From: an uncultured Ruminococcus sp.
GTDB lineage: Bacteria; Bacillota; Clostridia; Oscillospirales; Acutalibacteraceae
Direction: 5' to 3'
Assembly (NCBI GenBank): GCA_902785555.1
Contig: CACZZB010000005.1
Span: 36,998 to 100,997 of the forward strand
Length of the DNA: 64,000 nucleotides
Below the pieces are notes generated by a model. It saw only the letters and a program-made list of their open reading frames with translations, did not search any database and was not told the DNA's origin. The first letter of the stretch is position 1. Each line of letters begins with the position of its first letter. Positions 8,413-18,278 of the stretch are shown here, one piece after another. The position numbers and the translations under genes were made by a program.

Positions 8413-9259
8413 TTTCATCATCACTGTTCGGAACAGATATCTTTTTTACGGGTATCAATCTGTTCTGTTTTTTGCGGAATTGTATTTTCGCCCTGAAATT
8501 ATTATGACACTCGGGACATTCAAAATATGCGTAAAGGGATTTGTTTTTCTGTTCCCAAGGCTCTTGTATATCTGCCCTTGCTCCGCAGATATTGCAGTTT
8601 ATCGTCATCATGCTTTTATCTATCAGAGGATTCTCCATATTATAAACATAGGATGTATGCGACTCAAGATTATCGTAGAATTCATCACATTCCGCATTCT
8701 GTATGTATGCCTTCATTGCACCCTTGGAATACAGCTTTTGAAGACATTTTGCCGATACGATACAATCCCCGACAGCCCTGTGATGAGGTATATCATCTAC
8801 ATTCAGACCAAGCATTTCAGCGGCTGCCACAAGACCTATCTGATTTTTGCTGCCTATCCCCATCATTTCCTGACAGTACAATTGAAGATCGACATATTTT
8901 TTTATAAAATCCAATCTGCTGTTTTTAAGATAATACTGACAATTCGTACCAAGCGTTACTATATCACTCGTACTCCATGACATTATAACACAGTTTTTGG
9001 CAAACTTTTTAAATTTGCTGTAAGCGTAGGGAAACGGATTTCCACGCTTCAAATCATCATTTGTCAATGATGTCAGATCTTTTACCCTTGAACGCAGTCT
9101 TTTGGTGAGTTCGGGCTTTACAAGCGTCGAGAACTGACCTATTATCTGCATATTCTCATCAAGCTTTATCGCTCCGAACTCTATTATCTCATTTATATAA
9201 CCACCTATTTTTTTACTGTAATCACCGTTCCATTCAAGATCAACTATTACATAATTCAT
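8390..9259 (-). CDS. DEDDh 3'-5' exonuclease with C-terminal zinc ribbon
   Basis: 289 residues. The exonuclease fold starts at the N-terminus with Asp7 and Glu9 (VDLEWNG), and ends with HHRAVGDC, where the His and the following Asp complete the DEDDh metal site; the fold covers about residues 1-190. The last 90 residues hold two CxxC pairs (NCNICGA and FECPECHN), a likely zinc ribbon, and a basic tail. It is similar to the KapD/ERI-like exonucleases; DNA versus RNA substrate is not decided by the sequence. It ends 3 bases from typA on the same strand, so the two are probably co-transcribed. Confidence 0.85.
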   Translation of the reverse strand: MNYVIVDLEWNGDYSKKIGGYINEIIEFGAIKLDENMQIIGQFSTLVKPELTKRLRSRVKDLTSLTNDDLKRGNPFPYAYSKFKKFAKNCVIMSWSTSDIVTLGTNCQYYLKNSRLDFIKKYVDLQLYCQEMMGIGSKNQIGLVAAAEMLGLNVDDIPHHRAVGDCIVSAKCLQKLYSKGAMKAYIQNAECDEFYDNLESHTSYVYNMENPLIDKSMMTINCNICGARADIQEPWEQKNKSLYAYFECPECHNNFRAKIQFRKKQNRLIPVKKISVPNSDDETEKQKSE

Positions 9260-9262
9260 ACA

Positions 9263-11083
9263 TCAGCCTCCCCTGCTCTGGGCTTTAAGACGCTGCTCCT
9301 TATTGAGAATCATTTTTCGCATACGGATAGATTTTGGTGTCACCTCCACCAATTCATCATCATTGATAAATTCAAGTGACTGTTCAAGACTGAGTATCGT
9401 AGGCGGTGTCAGCTTGAGTGCCTCGTCTGAGCCTGCCGCACGGGTATTTGTAACGTGCTTTTTCTTGCAGACATTCACGACCATATCCTCATTTTTCGGA
9501 TTTGCTCCTACTATCATTCCCTCATACACTTCAACACCGGGTCCTATAAAAAGTCTTCCCCTGTCCTGTGCCGCAAACAAGCCGTAGCCTGTGCTTTCAC
9601 CGGCTTCATGTGCTATCAGCGAGCCCTGTGTACGTGACTGTATCTCGCCTTTGTAGTCCTCGTAGCCGTCAAATATATGATTCATTATACCGTTTCCGTT
9701 TGTATCCGTCATGAATTCGGGGCGGTATCCCATAAGACCCCTTGACGGTATACGGAATTCTATATGAGTAATGCCTGATTCCCTTGTACCCATGTTTATC
9801 AATTCGGCTTTTCTTGAGCCGAGCTTTTCCATTATCGCACCGACATAATTATCCGGTACTTCTATCATCAGCAATTCCATTGGTTCCTGAAGTCTGCCGT
9901 TGACTTCTTTCATGATTACTTTCGGTCTTGATACCTGAAATTCATAATTCTGTCTTCTCATAGTTTCAATGAGAATGGACAAATGCAGTTCGCCTCTGCC
10001 GGATACCTTGAAAGTATCGGCTGAATCCGTTTCTTCAACTCTCATTGCAACATTTGTTTCAACCTCTTTGAAAAGTCTTGCACGGATATTTCTTGAAGTT
10101 ACATATTTGCCCTCTCTGCCTGCAAAAGGACTGTTGTTGACCATAAAGAGCATTGATACGGTAGGCTCGTCTATCTTGACAAAAGGCAAAGGCTCCTGAT
10201 GTTCGGGGTCACAGGCTGTTTCACCGATGTTGAGGTCGGTTATGCCCGAAACCGCAACTATATCTCCAAGGCTTGCCGTTTCGCTTTCAACTCTTTTCAA
10301 GCCCTCAAACTGATACAGTTTGGTTATTTTTGCATTTTTACGGCTGCCGTCATTATGACAAAGAGTTATGTTTTGTCCGACTTTGCAGCTTCCTCTTTCA
10401 ACTCTGCCTATGCCTATCCTGCCGACATATTCATCATAGTCTATATTTGAGAACAAAAGCTGCAAAGGTCCGTTCATGTCGCCCTGTGGTGCGGGAATTT
10501 CTTCAAGTATTTTCTCAAACAGCGGTTTCATGTCGGTTCCCTTGGTATGCGGGTCAAGTGAAGCATAGCCTGCCCTGCCCGAAGCATATACAACAGGAAA
10601 TTCAAGCTGGTCTTCATCTGCACCGAGCTCTATGAACAGGTCAAGGACTTCATCAACAACTTCTTCGGGTCTTGCTCCGGGACGGTCTATCTTATTCACT
10701 ACAACAAGAGGTTTTTTACCGAGTGCGAGAGCCTTTTCCAGAACGAATCTCGTCTGGGGCATACAGCCCTCAAACGCATCTACCAAGAGCAATACACCAT
10801 CGACCATCATCAGTATTCTTTCCACTTCTCCGCCAAAATCAGCGTGTCCGGGAGTGTCTACTATATTTATCTTAGTATCCTTGTACATAACAGCGGTATT
10901 CTTTGAAAGGATAGTTATTCCTCTTTCTCTTTCAAGGTCGTTGGAATCCATCACACGTTCCGCAACAGCCTCATTTGCCCTGAATATACCGCTCTGCAAA
11001 AGAAGTTGGTCAACAAGTGTTGTTTTGCCGTGGTCAACGTGGGCTATAATTGCTACATTCCTTAAATTTTCTCTCTTATCCAT
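9263..11083 (-). CDS. typA: Translational GTPase TypA/BipA
   Basis: 606 residues from the ATG at 11083, which has AGAGGG upstream; a frame reaching 11140 lacks a site and extends past the normal N-terminus (MDKRENLRNVAIIAHVDHG). G1 (AHVDHGKTT), the effector region (ERERGITIL), G3 (DTPGHADFGG) and G4 (NKIDRP) are intact. EF-G-like domains II, III and V follow, then the TypA-specific C-terminal domain (RTQGSLIAHEAGEST). It binds the ribosome and helps 50S assembly and stress adaptation. It has normal family length and nothing unusual. Confidence 0.97.
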   Translation of the reverse strand: MDKRENLRNVAIIAHVDHGKTTLVDQLLLQSGIFRANEAVAERVMDSNDLERERGITILSKNTAVMYKDTKINIVDTPGHADFGGEVERILMMVDGVLLLVDAFEGCMPQTRFVLEKALALGKKPLVVVNKIDRPGARPEEVVDEVLDLFIELGADEDQLEFPVVYASGRAGYASLDPHTKGTDMKPLFEKILEEIPAPQGDMNGPLQLLFSNIDYDEYVGRIGIGRVERGSCKVGQNITLCHNDGSRKNAKITKLYQFEGLKRVESETASLGDIVAVSGITDLNIGETACDPEHQEPLPFVKIDEPTVSMLFMVNNSPFAGREGKYVTSRNIRARLFKEVETNVAMRVEETDSADTFKVSGRGELHLSILIETMRRQNYEFQVSRPKVIMKEVNGRLQEPMELLMIEVPDNYVGAIMEKLGSRKAELINMGTRESGITHIEFRIPSRGLMGYRPEFMTDTNGNGIMNHIFDGYEDYKGEIQSRTQGSLIAHEAGESTGYGLFAAQDRGRLFIGPGVEVYEGMIVGANPKNEDMVVNVCKKKHVTNTRAAGSDEALKLTPPTILSLEQSLEFINDDELVEVTPKSIRMRKMILNKEQRLKAQSRGG

Positions 11084-11189
11084 ATTAAAAATCCCTCTTA
11101 TTCCTAATCTTTTAGTGCTCATTACATTATAGCACATCATTTTTTAAATTAACAGTCAATTATTAAAATTCTTGCAAAAATACAAAAAA

Positions 11190-11222
11190 ATCCCCCAAAA
11201 GCACTATGCTTTTGGGGAGATT
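11190..11222 (-). terminator. Strong intrinsic terminator of the pullulanase gene
   Basis: On the minus strand CCCCAAAAGC and GCTTTTGGGG form a perfect 10-base stem followed by GATTTTTTTG. It sits about 30 bases after the pullulanase stop and insulates typA. Confidence 0.9.
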
Positions 11223-11250
11223 TTATTTTTTGTCAAAAAGCAGGGAAATT

Positions 11251-14200
11251 TTATCTTTCTTTTCTTCTTGATGACTTGTAACGACTGAGTGATACAAGAC
11301 AAGCAGCCATTGCTATTGCAAATATAGCAAATACATTTGTATTGTCACCTGTATTTACAGGAGTACCTGTTGTGCTGTTGTTTGTTGTATTACTTGTCTG
11401 TGATGTCTGAGAAGTCTGAGATGTCTGTGAATTCTGTGATGTTTCAGAAGTTTGTGAAGGTTCTGATGTCTGTGAAGGCTCTGAGGTCTGAGACGGTTCA
11501 GATGTCTGTGACGGTTCATCAGACGGCTTTGAAGGCTGATCCATGTTGTTTATAAGTTCAAGAACTTTCGGCTCTGTACCTTCCTTGCCTGTGAATACAA
11601 AATCAGGCTTGTAATCTTCGGGAGTATTGTCTATTACAGTCTGAGGTACAACTGTATATGTTACAGGCCAAAGCATTTCATCTTCACCGCTTGTATCAAG
11701 GAGAACGATTATAACAGACGGTTCTGTCAAAGTAACTTTAACATTGGTCTGACTGTTGTTCGTACGGTCATAATCGGGTTCATAAACACCGTAGCTCTCG
11801 CTCCATGTGCTGTCGTTGTAAGCACGAACCTTGAATTCATAATCACCCGGCTCAAGAACCTCTGTTGCTCCGTAGTGGAGACCGTTGATTATATCCAAAT
11901 CACTATCCTTGAAATCAGCGTCATTTACATCAACGCCAAATGATTCTGCCAATTCTTTGAGCATATCTTTGAAAGCAGAAAGGTCTACCATCGGATAGTC
12001 GGACTTCTGTCCCCAGTCTGTCATGTTGCCTACGATACCGTATTTAACATCAAACGGAAGCGGAATGTCAGGTGTATAGCCTTTTACAAGTACCATTGCT
12101 GAAATTCTCGGTACTGTTACAGTGCCTGATACAGTATCAAGTGCCCAATCTGCACTTGCATATTCATCATTTACATATATATCCCATTCACCTTCGGGGA
12201 GAGTTACAACAGTGTCAGTTGAAAGTGGGTTGTAAATAACAACGATTTCTTCAGCTTCTTCGCCGTTTACGCCGCCCTTGATGGAATATACAGCAACGCC
12301 CTTTTCGGCATTTGTATCAACAAGTGATGTGAATGTGCTTGCTACATCATCTGCACTTGTCATTCTGAGTGCGGGATGAGCCTTACGGAATGCGATAAGA
12401 CCCTTGTAGTAGTCATATACCTGCTGATATTCTTCTATTCTTGAATAATTGAGTTCGTTTACGGAATCGGGTGAAGCATAGCTGTTATGCTCATAAGTTC
12501 CGTCTGCTTTTGTCTTTGTACGGAGGAATTCCTCACCGCTCATCATGAACGGGATACCCTGAGCTGTCTGAATGATAGCTGCTGCCAGATTGTTCTGACG
12601 AATCTGATCTTCTTCGCTGTCATCACCGTTTGATGAACGGATCTTATCCCACAATGTGAGGTTGTCGTGACAATCTGCATAGTTGATTATCTGTGTCGGT
12701 GAAGGACACCATTTCTTTGTGTACTGTACAGCGTTTACAATAGCCTTGTAGTGCTTTGAATCACCATTTACATAGCCTTTTTCTTCTGCATCAAATACGC
12801 TGCCTTTTATCGTATCACGGATAGTATCACTGAAATATGCGATACCGGGTGTAAGAGAAGCATTTGTGTAGTTAGCCATTTTTACATTTTTTGTAGGAAC
12901 AGAACCCATGTTCCAGCCTTCGCCGTAGATAACGATAGACGGGTCTATCTCGTCAACTGCTGCACGAACAGCGTTCATTGTATCAACATCAAGGATACCC
13001 ATGAGGTCGAAACGGAAACCGTCAAGGTGATACTCGTCTGCCCAGTATTTTACAGAATCAACGATGAATTTGCTTACCATTGAACGCTCGGAAGCTACAT
13101 CATTGCCGCAGCCTGATGTATTCTGACCGGGTCTGTAGAAGTATCCGGGAACAAGCTGATTGAAGCAGTACTGTGTATTGTATGTATGGTTGTAAACAAC
13201 GTCCATGATAACACCAAGACCTGCATCATGCAGACCTTTTACCATCTGCTTGTATTCATTGACTCTTACTTCACCGTGATACGGGTCTGATGAATAAGAG
13301 CCTTCGGGTGCATTGTAGTTTACAGGGTCATAACCCCAGTTATACTGTGCTTTGGTTTCGAGTTTTGTTTCGTCTACCGAACCGTAGTCGTAAGACGGGA
13401 GAATGTGTACTGATGTAACACCGAGGTCAACAAGGTGGTCAACACCTGTCTTAGTATTGCCTTCATTGTTAACAGTTGTTCCTCTTTCTGTGAAAGCAAG
13501 ATACTTGCCCTTGTTTGCTTCTGAAATACCGCTGTCTGCACTGACTGAGAAATCTCTTACGTGCACTTCGTATATTTCCATATCTGTAAGATTTTCATAA
13601 GTATGTCTTGAATCGCTGTTCCAGCCGTCAGGGTCGGTTGAGTCAAGGTCAAGAATCATACCTCTTTTACCGTTTACGCCCACTGATTTTGCATAGGGGT
13701 CAACGATATCCATGTTTGTTTTGCCGTCAAAATATGCGTTATAGGTGTAATATTTGCCGCTGAGATTGCCGTTTGCAACGAGAATCCATGTACCTTTTAC
13801 ATCCTTCTGCATTACTGATGTCTGTTCAGCTTCGCCGCCGTTGCCCTCAGCATAGATGTTGAGTTCAACCTTTTCAGCTGTCGGAGCCCATACACGGAAC
13901 TGTGTTGAACCGTCAGCGAAAGTTACACCGAGGTCGTTGCCTGTGTATGTATAAGCATCTTCAAACTCTGCACTTGAGAAATAATCCGGAAGTGTGAGTT
14001 TAATGGAAGTATCTCTGAAAGAAATACTATACTCTTTTGAATAGTCAACTTCTTCACCGAGAGTGAGCTTTCCTGCACTTGCAGAAGTCATCTCAACAGA
14101 TGAAATTGCTACATTCTGACCGCCTGCACTTACGATTGTAAAATCTGATGTTGTGATAACATCACCGTCATCGGGGGTCTTTGTGAGAGTAAATTCAACT

Positions 14201-14667
14201 TCTGTTTTTGAAGTTGCATTTGCCGTCTTGATTTTAAGACCCATAACAGCCTTGTCATAGTTTACTGTATAATCGTCAAGCTCTGAACCTGCAACGCAGT
14301 ATACATCAACTGTGCCTGCAACTACCGAGCTGAGGTCGACCTTGCGGTCACCATCGGGGTCTTTTGCACTCCAGTCGGGCTTTCTTACGATAAAGCCGAG
14401 GCTCGGAGTAGCTTCTGTGATAGTCACGGTAGCAACTGCACCGTTTGCATCACCGCTGTCTGTGAAAGCATAGCCCGCACCCTCAAGTCCGTCAGCCCAT
14501 GCCCACACATCCCAGTCACCGTATGCTCCGTCATCACGAAGATAGTGGATATTTACCGTTGTTGTTTCAGCCGCATTTACTATACCGGGCATAACAAAAC
14601 AACTCAATGCCATTATCATTGTGAGAACGACAGCTACGACACTTTTGGAAATTCTTTTAGTGTTCAT
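11251..14667 (-). CDS. pulA: Cell-surface type I pullulanase (GH13)
   Basis: 1138 residues; hydrolyses alpha-1,6 links in pullulan and branched starch outside the cell. Signal peptide about 1-32; CBM41-like domain about 36-135 (VNIHYLRDDG, WDVWAWADG); a beta-rich linker domain about 140-235; a CBM48-like domain about 245-330 (FRVWAPTAEKVEL). The catalytic barrel has the type I signature YNWGYDP, region I DVVYNHTYN, nucleophile Asp554 (GFRFDLMG), acid Glu583 (GEGWNMG) and Asp668 (DCHDN). A further beta domain lies at about 905-1035 (YGIVGNMTDWG), then a repetitive SEPSQT linker, then PVNTGD, a hydrophobic helix and an RRKER tail. That end looks like a non-canonical sortase anchor. Single-gene unit with its own terminator. 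Confidence 0.95.
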   Translation of the reverse strand: MNTKRISKSVVAVVLTMIMALSCFVMPGIVNAAETTTVNIHYLRDDGAYGDWDVWAWADGLEGAGYAFTDSGDANGAVATVTITEATPSLGFIVRKPDWSAKDPDGDRKVDLSSVVAGTVDVYCVAGSELDDYTVNYDKAVMGLKIKTANATSKTEVEFTLTKTPDDGDVITTSDFTIVSAGGQNVAISSVEMTSASAGKLTLGEEVDYSKEYSISFRDTSIKLTLPDYFSSAEFEDAYTYTGNDLGVTFADGSTQFRVWAPTAEKVELNIYAEGNGGEAEQTSVMQKDVKGTWILVANGNLSGKYYTYNAYFDGKTNMDIVDPYAKSVGVNGKRGMILDLDSTDPDGWNSDSRHTYENLTDMEIYEVHVRDFSVSADSGISEANKGKYLAFTERGTTVNNEGNTKTGVDHLVDLGVTSVHILPSYDYGSVDETKLETKAQYNWGYDPVNYNAPEGSYSSDPYHGEVRVNEYKQMVKGLHDAGLGVIMDVVYNHTYNTQYCFNQLVPGYFYRPGQNTSGCGNDVASERSMVSKFIVDSVKYWADEYHLDGFRFDLMGILDVDTMNAVRAAVDEIDPSIVIYGEGWNMGSVPTKNVKMANYTNASLTPGIAYFSDTIRDTIKGSVFDAEEKGYVNGDSKHYKAIVNAVQYTKKWCPSPTQIINYADCHDNLTLWDKIRSSNGDDSEEDQIRQNNLAAAIIQTAQGIPFMMSGEEFLRTKTKADGTYEHNSYASPDSVNELNYSRIEEYQQVYDYYKGLIAFRKAHPALRMTSADDVASTFTSLVDTNAEKGVAVYSIKGGVNGEEAEEIVVIYNPLSTDTVVTLPEGEWDIYVNDEYASADWALDTVSGTVTVPRISAMVLVKGYTPDIPLPFDVKYGIVGNMTDWGQKSDYPMVDLSAFKDMLKELAESFGVDVNDADFKDSDLDIINGLHYGATEVLEPGDYEFKVRAYNDSTWSESYGVYEPDYDRTNNSQTNVKVTLTEPSVIIVLLDTSGEDEMLWPVTYTVVPQTVIDNTPEDYKPDFVFTGKEGTEPKVLELINNMDQPSKPSDEPSQTSEPSQTSEPSQTSEPSQTSETSQNSQTSQTSQTSQTSNTTNNSTTGTPVNTGDNTNVFAIFAIAMAACLVSLSRYKSSRRKER

Positions 14668-14838
14668 AGAATTTCTGTCTCCTTCTCTAAAAAATCAGCA
14701 GTTGGATTTGCCTTTGAAAGACACTGCTGTATTCCTTTTAATTATATCATTTCCGGCTTATAAAATAAACTGCTTTTTGACTTGCATTTATCACAAATTT
14801 ACAATTTCAAATTCGTCTATTTTGCACTAACATTAAAA

Positions 14839-15183
14839 TTATTTTTTCTTGAGGGTTATTTTTTTACCGAAATATTCCAATTCAAGAATATCTCCGTGCA
14901 TTTTATAGTCAAGCGAAATAACTCCGTAATTATTTGAATTTACTATTATCTTACTATCCTCTATTATACAATCCTCGCTGAAATCCAATTTTTTATCGGA
15001 TATTTTTATTTTTCCCTCAGCGAATGAAACTATACCCTTATTTTCCCCCGATATATCTTCTATCTGCCATTGATATAAAGCAATCTCATCTTTTGCACAA
15101 GCCGGTGCTGCCCGTCTGCACGAAGATGTCATAATTATTGTCAGAATACATATCGTTATAATAATTCCTCTTTTAAGAAACAT
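14839..15183 (-). CDS. Small lipoprotein of unknown function
   Basis: 114 residues from the ATG at 15183, chosen because GCGGAGAG lies eight bases upstream; a GTG three codons earlier would sit on top of that site. A lipoprotein signal ends in MTSSC (Cys22 in this numbering). The mature part is about 90 residues, mostly predicted beta strands (GIVSFAEGKIKI, YGVISLDYKM, LELEYFGKKITL), suggesting a small lipocalin-like or META-like barrel, but no family is recognised. It is a single gene upstream of the pullulanase on the same strand, separated by about 170 bases. Confidence 0.65.
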   Translation of the reverse strand: MFLKRGIIITICILTIIMTSSCRRAAPACAKDEIALYQWQIEDISGENKGIVSFAEGKIKISDKKLDFSEDCIIEDSKIIVNSNNYGVISLDYKMHGDILELEYFGKKITLKKK

Positions 15184-15319
15184 CTGCTCCACTCTCCGCT
15201 TTCAGAATTCCACTCTAAAAAGTTATGCCTGAGCATTGGGAATTATGTATCAAAAATTTGTCACTTTTTGCTTCAATATTTGTTAAAACAATGAATTTTG
15301 CAAGTTTTAAAAAATTAAC

Positions 15320-15348
15320 TTGCATTTTTTAACGGTATATATTAGAAT
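15320..15348 (+). promoter_or_regulatory. Promoter of the aminotransferase gene
   Basis: TTGCAT (15320-15325), 17-base spacer, TAGAAT (15343-15348), 53 bases upstream of the start codon. Confidence 0.5.
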
Positions 15349-15400
15349 AATGTAGGTTTTTTAATTAATTTTTGCATTATTTTTTAGGAGGACTTTTACA

Positions 15401-16660
15401 ATGCCGAATTATTCATCTATGGACAAAAACGCTCTTTGCAAGGAGCTTGAAAAACTCCAAGGCTATTATGAAAATTACAAGGCTCAGGGACTTTCCCTCA
15501 ATATGGCAAGAGGAAAGCCCGGTTCTGCTCAGCTTGATATTTCAAACGACCTTCTCTATGCTCTCACTCCCGAAACAAATTTCAAAACTTCCGACTGTCC
15601 CGATTGCCGCAACTATGGCGGTCTTGAAGGTATCGCCGAAGCTCGTCAGCTTTTTGCCGATATGCTCGGTGTTGACATGAAAAATGTTATGGTAGGCGGA
15701 AATTCAAGCCTTAACATGATGTTCGACACTATCGCCTGCATGATGGAAAATGTATGGGGAAATCAAGGAAAACTGAAATTCCTCTGCCCTGCCCCCGGAT
15801 ATGACAGACATTTCGGTATTACTCAGTATTTCAATATAGAAATGATAACCGTTCCCATGACTTCAACAGGTCCCGATATGGACATGGTGGAAAAACTTGT
15901 CAGTGAGGACAGCTCAATAAAAGGTATCTGGTGTGTGCCTAAATATTCAAATCCTCAGGGTATCACTTACTCAGATGAAACTGTCAGAAGATTCGCTGCT
16001 TTGAAACCCGCTGCCAAGGATTTCAGAATCATGTGGGACAATGCGTATATAATCCATGATGTAAGCGATACTCCCGATACTCTCCTCAATATATTTGATG
16101 AACTTAAAAAGAACGGCAAAGAAGATATGGCTTTTGAATTCTGCTCTACTTCAAAGATAACTTTCCCCGGTGCAGGCGTTGCTGCTCTTGCAGCTTCCGA
16201 AAATAATCTCGCACTCCTCAAAAAACGCTACAATTTCCAAACTATCGGCTATGATAAACTTAATATGCTCCGTCATGTAAACTACTTCAAAAGCTTTGAC
16301 GGTGTTCTTGCTCATATGCAGAAGCATAAAGCTGTTTTGCAGCCACGTTTCAACATGGTAACCGATACCCTCGAAAGAGAACTTGGCAACCTTGGTATTG
16401 CTCAGTGGACTAAACCGAACGGCGGTTATTTCGTAAGCGTTGATGTTATGGACGGCTGTGCTAAAAGAGTCGTAGCTCTTTGCAAAGAGGCAGGCGTTGT
16501 CCTCACAGGTGCAGGTGCTACCTATCCATACGGCAAAGACCCAAAAGACAGCAATATCCGTGTTGCTCCCACCTATCCCCCCGTTGATGAACTCGAAACA
16601 GCCATGAATATATTCTGCGTATGTGTGAAGATAGCTGCTCTTGAAAAGCTTGTAAAATAA
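15401..16660 (+). CDS. Aminotransferase of the MocR-like/aspartate class Ic family
   Basis: 419 residues. A fold-type I pyridoxal phosphate enzyme; the cofactor lysine is Lys252 in FCSTSKITFPG, and MWDNAYIIHD carries the Asp/Tyr cofactor contacts. The N-terminal signature LNMARGKPG and YGGLEGI fit the Pfam family Aminotran_MocR (PF12897), which includes aspartate aminotransferases of subgroup Ic. There is no DNA-binding domain, so it is an enzyme and not a MocR regulator. The likely reaction is aspartate + 2-oxoglutarate to oxaloacetate + glutamate. A GC-rich terminator at 16671 ends the single-gene unit. Confidence 0.88.
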   Translation: MPNYSSMDKNALCKELEKLQGYYENYKAQGLSLNMARGKPGSAQLDISNDLLYALTPETNFKTSDCPDCRNYGGLEGIAEARQLFADMLGVDMKNVMVGGNSSLNMMFDTIACMMENVWGNQGKLKFLCPAPGYDRHFGITQYFNIEMITVPMTSTGPDMDMVEKLVSEDSSIKGIWCVPKYSNPQGITYSDETVRRFAALKPAAKDFRIMWDNAYIIHDVSDTPDTLLNIFDELKKNGKEDMAFEFCSTSKITFPGAGVAALAASENNLALLKKRYNFQTIGYDKLNMLRHVNYFKSFDGVLAHMQKHKAVLQPRFNMVTDTLERELGNLGIAQWTKPNGGYFVSVDVMDGCAKRVVALCKEAGVVLTGAGATYPYGKDPKDSNIRVAPTYPPVDELETAMNIFCVCVKIAALEKLVK

Positions 16661-16670
16661 TCTTTGTTCA

Positions 16671-16707
16671 GCCGGACTTATAAAACAGTCCGGCTCTTTG
16701 ATTTTGA
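16671..16707 (+). terminator. Terminator of the aminotransferase gene
   Basis: AGCCGGACT and AGTCCGGCT form a perfect 9-base stem around TATAAAAC, followed by CTTTGATTTT. Confidence 0.8.
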
Positions 16708-16832
16708 CAAAAATCCAACATATTTTTTGTGTATTTTTATTTTCAAATATCTGCACATAGTATTTTAATGAAAATTTCTCCTTTTTTTATTGCATTTTCA
16801 AAAAACTTTTGACATATTTAATTAAAAAATAT

Positions 16833-16861
16833 TTGACTTTTATAGACAAAATATATATAAT
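16833..16861 (+). promoter_or_regulatory. Promoter of secDF
   Basis: TTGACT (16833-16838), 17-base spacer, TATAAT (16856-16861). The leader holds a small hairpin (GTTCGTTT with AAACGGAC, about 16872-16893) before GGAGGATACCGT and the secD ATG. Confidence 0.65.
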
Positions 16862-16928
16862 TAATCTTGATATGTTCGTTTGACGATAAACGGACTGACA
16901 CTAATATAAACATATTGGAGGATACCGT

Positions 16929-18278
16929 ATGAAAAAAATTGGCAAACCGGTGTTCTTCATCGTATTTGTTCTGATACTTGCTTTGGCATATACATCTATA
17001 TTCGGTGTATACGGTGAAAACGGTGACTTTGATGTCACATATATCAAAGGTATCAACGATATTCGATGGGGCATCGACATCAACGGCGGTGTTGAAGCGG
17101 TTTTTGCACCTGCTGACGGCATTGACGCTGATGAAACTCAAATGGAAGATGTCAAGGGCATACTTGACTCCCGTCTTGTCGGTCAGAACATCACCGACTA
17201 TGAAGTTTATCCCGACTATGAACACGACAGGATAACTATTCGTTTCCCGTGGAAATCCGATGAAAAGGATTATGACCCTGACGCTGCTATCGCCGAACTC
17301 GCTTCTACATCAGAACTTTCATTCAAAGGCGGTACAGAATCCTCGGGCGAGGTTCTTCTCACAGGTAAAGATGTAAAACGTGCCTATGCTACATATCAGC
17401 AGGGAAATACAAGCTCGGCAGCACAGTATGTTGTAGGTCTTGAATTCAATGACGAAGGAAAAGAAAAATTCAAAACGGCTACATCAAATTATGTAGGTCA
17501 GCAAATATCTATCTGGATGGATGATGAACTGCTTTCGGCTCCTACCGTAAACGAAGCTATCGACAGCGGAAGTGCTGTAATTACAGGCAATTTCACTTCA
17601 AAGAGTGCTACTGCTCTTGCTAATAAAATCAATGCAGGTGCATTGCCCTTCAAGCTCGTTGTTGAAAGCTACGGTACTATAAGTCCTTCTCTCGGCAGCA
17701 ACGCTTTACAGGCTATGGGTATCTCTGCAATAGTCGCTCTTGCTCTTATCTGTGCATTTATGCTCATTATGTACAGACTCCCCGGCTTTATCGCTTTTAT
17801 AGCTCTTATCGGTCAGTTGTCTATTTCTATAATGGCCGTTTCGGGATATTTCACAATATTCCCGAGCTTTACCATGACAATTCCCGGTATTGCAGGTCTT
17901 ATTCTCTCAATCGGTATGGGCGTTGACGCAAATATCATCACTGCCGAAAGAATCAAAGATGAACTCTGGACAGGCAAAACTCTTGACGGCTGTATCAGAA
18001 ACGGTACAAAAGGCAGTTTCTCAGCTATATTCGACGGAAACATCACCGTTATAATCGTTGCCGTTATACTTATACTCGTATTTGGTCCGGCTAATATCCT
18101 TTCATCTTTGTTCGGTGTTTCAACGACCGGTCTTATATACGCTTTCGGTTATACTCTCCTTGTCGGCGTTATCTCCAACTTCATCATGGGTGTTGCAGCT
18201 TCAAGACTTATGCTCCGCTCAGCTTCAGGATATAAGTTCCTCAGAAATAAAAAATTATATGGAGGTGCTAAGTCATGA
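16929..18278 (+). CDS. secD: Protein translocase subunit SecD
   Basis: 449 residues. The N-terminal helix at about 7-25 is followed by the first periplasm-side domain (IRWGIDINGGVEAVF, corresponding to the DLKGG motif of SecD) and five C-terminal helices of the RND fold (TIPGIAGLILSIGMGVDANI). SecD with SecF uses the proton or sodium gradient to complete export of preproteins through SecYEG. Its stop overlaps the secF start (ATGATG), so the two are coupled. It is shorter than the E. coli protein, as is usual in Clostridia. Confidence 0.96.
   Translation: MKKIGKPVFFIVFVLILALAYTSIFGVYGENGDFDVTYIKGINDIRWGIDINGGVEAVFAPADGIDADETQMEDVKGILDSRLVGQNITDYEVYPDYEHDRITIRFPWKSDEKDYDPDAAIAELASTSELSFKGGTESSGEVLLTGKDVKRAYATYQQGNTSSAAQYVVGLEFNDEGKEKFKTATSNYVGQQISIWMDDELLSAPTVNEAIDSGSAVITGNFTSKSATALANKINAGALPFKLVVESYGTISPSLGSNALQAMGISAIVALALICAFMLIMYRLPGFIAFIALIGQLSISIMAVSGYFTIFPSFTMTIPGIAGLILSIGMGVDANIITAERIKDELWTGKTLDGCIRNGTKGSFSAIFDGNITVIIVAVILILVFGPANILSSLFGVSTTGLIYAFGYTLLVGVISNFIMGVAASRLMLRSASGYKFLRNKKLYGGAKS

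Noticed and set aside
11390..11540. Repeats near the pullulanase C-terminus as a DNA satellite or CRISPR
   Set aside because: They are coding repeats (SEPSQT) in frame, with no spacer structure.
16151..16756. Long antisense frame over the aminotransferase gene
   Set aside because: It is opposite a clear enzyme gene whose motifs fix the reading frame; no ribosome site or known domain.
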